Shown: piece by piece, positions 58,803 to 64,000 of the stretch
How positions within the stretch are numbered: position 1 is the stretch's first letter
How the letters are laid out: every line of letters starts with the position of its first letter
Source of the DNA: Epiperipatus broadwayi
Taxonomy: Eukaryota > Onychophora > Udeonychophora > Euonychophora > Peripatidae
NCBI GenBank assembly: GCA_028023455.1
Contig: JAQFVV010000142.1
Span: 2,723,740-2,787,739, forward strand
Length of the DNA: 64,000 nucleotides
Reading direction: 5' to 3'
Program-made: the position numbers and the translations under genes
Notes under the pieces: generated by a model
Seen by the model: only the letters and a program-made list of their open reading frames with translations
What the model was told of the DNA's origin: nothing
The model's database searches: none

Positions 58803-61800
58803 TAACTTTTATAGTCAATGACAATAAGACAAAATCTATTTCTTTATACACTTTTATTGTTTGCTTTCTTTTCAATATCTAAAATTTTCAAATAAATACA
58901 TTTTTATTAAAGATATATTCTTTAATTTTGAACAAGGATTTATTAATGAATATATTATTTAACTGTACATTATAAATATATACACATATAGATTCTCCTA
59001 TTATATCTGGATATAATTTTATATATATGGATACACAGTACATTTGTATATATTTGAACAACAAATATTATATATATATGCATGTGTGTGTATTGAACGT
59101 TTTACATTTTGGATTTAGGTCTTTTATTACTCACTATAAAGTGCTAGTTAGTCAAACAATTTAATGACAATGATTGGTTCCACTAAGAGTGTGAATATTT
59201 CAAGAATATAGTTATATTTCCTGACTAACTGACCTAATGTTTATTATAACTAGTTGGTTTAATTTATTTAAGAGGGTGCCAAAGTCTGTAGATACCTAAC
59301 TCTTATCGTGTTTTTGTTGAGACTTACAAAGCAAGTAATTAACAGTAAGAGTGGGAATTACATTTTTCCGACAATTTCTCATAAGAATTTTCCCCATGTT
59401 TTAATTAAACATATTGGCAAAAGTAATTTACACAATTCTTTAAACTTGATAATAAAATGTAAATAACTAAAATTCAGCACATACAATGAAACATTTATAT
59501 TATTAGTAAAAGTTTTATTAACACACATTAAATATTTAAACAATAAGAATTATTTATAATTTTGGAAAGAACACACATACATAGTCTGACAATTATATAA
59601 ATCATTTAATTCAAATAGTTCACTTTTAAGGATGTCTCTTCTTTTTTTTTTTTTTTGCTAAATTAGAAGTTTATCTTTTAAAATCTAGTTCACAAATCTT
59701 TTTGGTTTATTTAGATAAGTTATGATATGGCCATTGACTTACCAGTAAGTTCTTTTTATGAGGAGTCCATAATAATTCTTTATGACTTCATTCTGATAAC
59801 ACTTTTAACATCTCTGGTCCATATTTAGTGCAAGGCTAGATGAAGTTTGTGGTGACTATGCTGGCGAATTATCTTTTTCTACTCACGGAGACTAGATTCA
59901 TTGTAGCAGTTCTGGGTAGTAGCATTTGATTATGACTTCAAAATGCTGCACATAAAAAAAGACAGCAAAACAGGGTAAAAGATCCACTTCTAAACTTGTC
60001 TGCTTCTTTTATACTGATGACCATTTTGAGATTTTTGTGCATATCCTCTTATCCTTTGTGTTATTATCACTTGATAATCATCTACATTCTTTCTTACTTT
60101 TGAGGTACAAAGTTCTATTTTTCATAACTTATTTTTGCCATCTTTAATTGTTGTTAAGAGGTTTTACTCTGCTAGTAATCTGTATGTGCTTACATTCTTT
60201 GCAATATTAATATTACTTTAATAAAATAGTTAATTTTAAACACAGCTTTCATTGTATATATCAATATACATATATGACCCTAATAAGAAAAAACTAAATT
60301 ACATCCATTAATGATTTTTAAATTTTACTTCTTTTAAATTTTACTCAATGTCAATATAATTGTACCATCTATATGTAACTAATACAATATATTATAATGC
60401 TCACCTTTATCCCTTTACCTACAGTCACATTTATTTGTGAATGTTGAACATGAACCTTGCATATCAAATCCGATAATTACTATTTATAAACACTCTACAA
60501 AATTATTTCAAGTGCATTACTAATATAACAAAAATCTCTTAAATTCACCGAAAAGGATTCCAAACTAATAGTGATTAATTATATTTTCTTGGTCCCCTTC
60601 TATTCTACATAACCATTGTACTAAAACAGCAAAACCATTTCATTTTCTCCATAGCATAAGAACTGAATGATATCAGCTTTAAGTGTCAATTTCCGGAGAT
60701 ATGCTATGAATAACATATACAAGAAAGTGTGCAATACTTCTGATACTGTAATCCCCTATGCTATCTCAGGATTATGCTCTACTTCTCATGGTAAGTGGCA
60801 TTTACTAACACTCCAGGGTGAGAACATATAAAACATTACATTTAACAATATTCAAATTATATTAACGAAGAATAGGATAGGGAATGCCAAAACTAGATAT
60901 TTTAATAAATCGAACAGTTTATTTATGAAGACTAATCATAATCTGTTTTCCAACAAATAATAATAATAAAACACACAAATCAGTATGTAAAATAAAATAT
61001 TGTTTATCAAAAAAATAAAGCTTAAAAAAAAACAACACAATCTCTACAACAAACTAAACTAAGCTTCTTCCCTTTCTTCACCCAATTATTCATCTATGTC
61101 TATATTTATACACCTATATATACACGCCCATATAAACATGAATTTTTTTTTTATTTCTTTCCCTCTGACATTGACTTTTTAAAGAAAATGTGTTAATATC
61201 AATCTCAGAGAAATTTAATACATATAAGAAAAATTTAATTTATTAGGTAATTTCACAAAGAACACCTGTATATGCATCCATGTTGGCCTAAGTCTACATA
61301 AATGCCAATTATTATATATATATAACACTACTGAGTGTTAGCTCACTTTATCCAAAACATATTTTTTGGAATACACATTTCTATAAAAAATACATGAATA
61401 TTGGTAATCAAAATATGCATGTCTATTTCAATAACAAAATGAAAGCACAAATATGAAAATAATTTGGTCATACATGGTATCATAATAATAATATAAAAAA
61501 TCAACCAAACAACAGAAAGAAAAAAAATTAATAATAATAAAATAATATAAGTTTTAGCCTTATTCACAAGATTACAATGATTAAAATTACTAAGCTTACC
61601 CAAATAAGTAATTTTTTCCCCCTTTTTCTCTAAAACAATATAATGTTCAGAGCACTTGTATATTCTATTATACCTTTCCCTTGTTCTGATATCACCAGAT
61701 GAAAATCCACAAAACTGGGCAGTCCATATCTATGATAAGAGGGATTTTTTTGTATGCTTCATTTAGGCAAATCTTTTGGCAGACAGCAAATACAGAAACA

Positions 61801-64000
61801 AAATTACGTGATTACGTATATAGAAAATCCATTGTATTTAAAGTTTTTCTACTCCATTGGATTTATCATTTTATACTTAATGTTATATGTTTCATCCATA
61901 TTATTTATTTTTACAGGTTAACATAACGACTATCACCAACTCTTCTTTTATTCCATTCTCAGGCCCTAATAAATTTTTGACGTTTCTTTTTGAGTTTTTG
62001 CTCCACCTTAAACTTAGACCATTTCTTCTGAAAAAAAAAAAAACAAGCAAGAACACAAACCAAGAAGCAAGATAAGACCAGATAAGATTTAGATTTTTTT
62101 TCCAACAACTATCTTCTTTTTTTAAAAATTTTTTTTTCAACAAAAGAAAATACTGACTCACAGCTGATGTGGTCAATCTTATTATTTTTACTCTTACAAA
62201 AAAAAAAATTCCATATTACTGAGACTGTAAGATGCGAATAAACTTGGCTTACAAAAATTTTTGTAATTTTAATCTACTAATTCTGATAAAAATACAAATT
62301 CTTTTGTCTCAAATATGGAAGAAAAATAAAATTCTTCAACAATTACAAGGTCAAAAGATAACAACCTTCTTAATTAATTCATTACATGATTTAGTTAGCA
62401 ACATTTTAAATTAATTAATCCTAAGATAAAAATCAATGAAATTCTAATATAATTAATTATAGTACAAAAAAATTAATGAAATTTTTATTTAATTTCATAC
62501 ATAAGATAATCGAGATTCTTAACATATTTTATCTCTACCAAAAATAGTTCTCTCTTATGAAAACTTTTTATCATAATATCAAAAATATAACTTTATATCT
62601 TTCATGTATATATATTTTACATTCATAGACACATCTGTCATTTTTTGTCTTTTTTGTAACTTTTCCCAAATCTTTATCTTATAAGATCTAGCCTTAAAAT
62701 AACATGATTAAATTTGTGAGAGAAGTTTGAATCTAATTCCCATCACAATACTTCCACTGCAGCAATTCAAAAATACCAGGAATAAATAATAAAAATAATG
62801 CACACAAAAGAAATATTGTTTCCATATATAGCATCCATGCCTCCACATTCTCATTTATGCATACCCTAGCTCATGAACTATATCAAGGTCTTACAAGTAC
62901 ATTTAGCATCAATAAAGTGAATGATAGTATAAACCATTAAAGATTCTTCACTAGGCCGCACTTATTTGATTTAATGAGTAGAGGAGCGATTCTATAATGA
63001 GAAACTTATCTAGAATCAAGTAGGTAATGATCAACAACTAAGAAGCGAAAGAAAAAAATCTTAAAATTGCAAACTTGCAATACTCCTGAAATAACCTGAG
63101 TACACATACACAACCTCAGTCATTTTTTGGCCTCAGAAGAAATAGTAAAATATTTTTACTCTAGATATTGTAATATTCTATAATGTGTTAAAAAAATTTT
63201 TTTAGATTATAATAAATAAATTTCTTTATTATTATAAAACTGTAAAGTCTTAATTCTAAATGTTTTGATATTATTTATTAAAATAATAAAATACTTAGAT
63301 TGTTTAATATTTATTTAAAAGTCAAATTAATAATTTCAATCTAAAGAGTTAATTTAAAGCTGGCATGTCTTAAGTAGATGTAATAGATAAAGTTTTATTT
63401 TGTATAAATTTGGTTATTTAATTTAATTATGATCTTTGTTAGTTTTTAAAATAAATGATTCTAAAATAATAATTTATGAAATGTTAATTTATGTAAGAGT
63501 GGTTTAAAATCAGAATTTAGAGATATTAAGTTTAAACCCAATTAAGTGAGAAGTTTTGATTTGAATAAGTTTCAACTTAAATAAATATTAGTAACTAATT
63601 TAACTTTGTTTTAAAATCTTGGTTGTATTTAGTGTGCATGTGAATGTATGGATATGTGTGCATGCATTTGAATGCATGGAAAATTAAAAAAAATTTAAAT
63701 TAAAAGTAATATTTTTTTTAAAAAAAGGGTACATATAATATTAAAAGATTTTAAATAGAATGAAAAAAACTGTATTTGGATAAAAGGAATGTTTAATTTA
63801 AAAAATAAGTAAATTTTTATCACAGTCAAATAAATGATTTATTTAATAATTAAATAGAGTTAATAAAATTAATTATGGGGTAATTGTCAATCCAGACATC
63901 ACATGCTGAAACTATCTTGATTGAGTTAAAAATTCAAGGTCAGATCAATTGAAAAGTTAAAAAATACACTAGTAATTTAAATATTCCACCTCCCTATTTA
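58803..64000. other. AT-rich sequence without recognised genes
   Basis: Short ORFs (61343-61603, 61699-61926, 61887-62176 and others) are low-complexity and in no case protein-like to me. Homopolymer runs occur at 59642-59656 and 62029-62043. No repeat pair is recognised within it. Confidence 0.4.

Noticed and set aside
61887-62176. overlapping plus and minus ORFs near 62 kb
   Set aside because: Both are Lys/Phe-rich translations of A- and T-runs.
1-64000. CRISPR arrays, rRNA and tRNA genes
   Set aside because: No regularly spaced short direct repeats and no rRNA blocks were seen. B-box matches occur only inside repeats without a full cloverleaf.

Overview
This is an AT-rich stretch of animal genomic DNA that is almost entirely transposable elements and their remains. 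I recognise no intact host gene, tRNA, rRNA, CRISPR array or bacterial-style operon. The mixture (an RTE-type LINE, Penelope-like elements with a GIY-YIG endonuclease, ZMYM1-type hAT, piggyBac-type and Merlin-like DNA transposons, LTR elements, and a SINE-like repeat with a tRNA-type B box) fits an invertebrate metazoan. A mollusc, possibly a cephalopod, is my best guess from repeat style, but this is inference and cannot be proven from the window.

Layout. 1-7706: an LTR retrotransposon whose 5' LTR is cut by the window edge; it has a lysine-tRNA-type primer site and one coiled-coil ORF, and no reverse transcriptase. 8.0-8.4 kb: a Penelope RT scrap. 10.6-11.7 kb: a decayed LINE on the minus strand. 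13.3-14.1 kb: a piggyBac-type non-autonomous element with TTAA ends. 17.3-18.5 kb: the 3' half of another decayed LINE on the plus strand. 18.8-20.35 kb: a 1.54-kb inverted-repeat element with a perfect 8-bp target duplication. 20.4-27.1 kb: a minus-strand hAT (ZMYM1-like) transposase pseudogene split by 4.4 kb of inserted DNA, which holds a pogo-type helix-turn-helix fragment and an RTE 3' end. 31.8-38.8 kb: a complete, young 7.0-kb LTR element with near-identical LTRs, one coiled-coil ORF and two separate integrase C-terminal tails, but no protease, RT or RNase H.

39-44.2 kb: SINE-like repeats and a palindrome made of two Penelope 3' ends. 44.9-47.9 kb: fold-back elements and a hAT terminus. 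48.6-51.5 kb: an RTE LINE with an uninterrupted 947-codon endonuclease and RT frame. 52.9-54.1 kb: a 5'-truncated Penelope element between inverted repeats. 55.5-56.2 kb: a tail-to-tail SINE-like pair. 57.3-58.8 kb: a Merlin-like element. 58.8-64 kb: AT-rich sequence in which I recognise nothing.

The two LTR elements share one unusual plan: LTR, primer site, coiled-coil protein with an acidic middle, 3' LTR, and no visible polymerase. They would need enzymes supplied in trans. The most notable feature at window scale is the density of large inverted repeats (about ten with arms of 35 to 350 bp).
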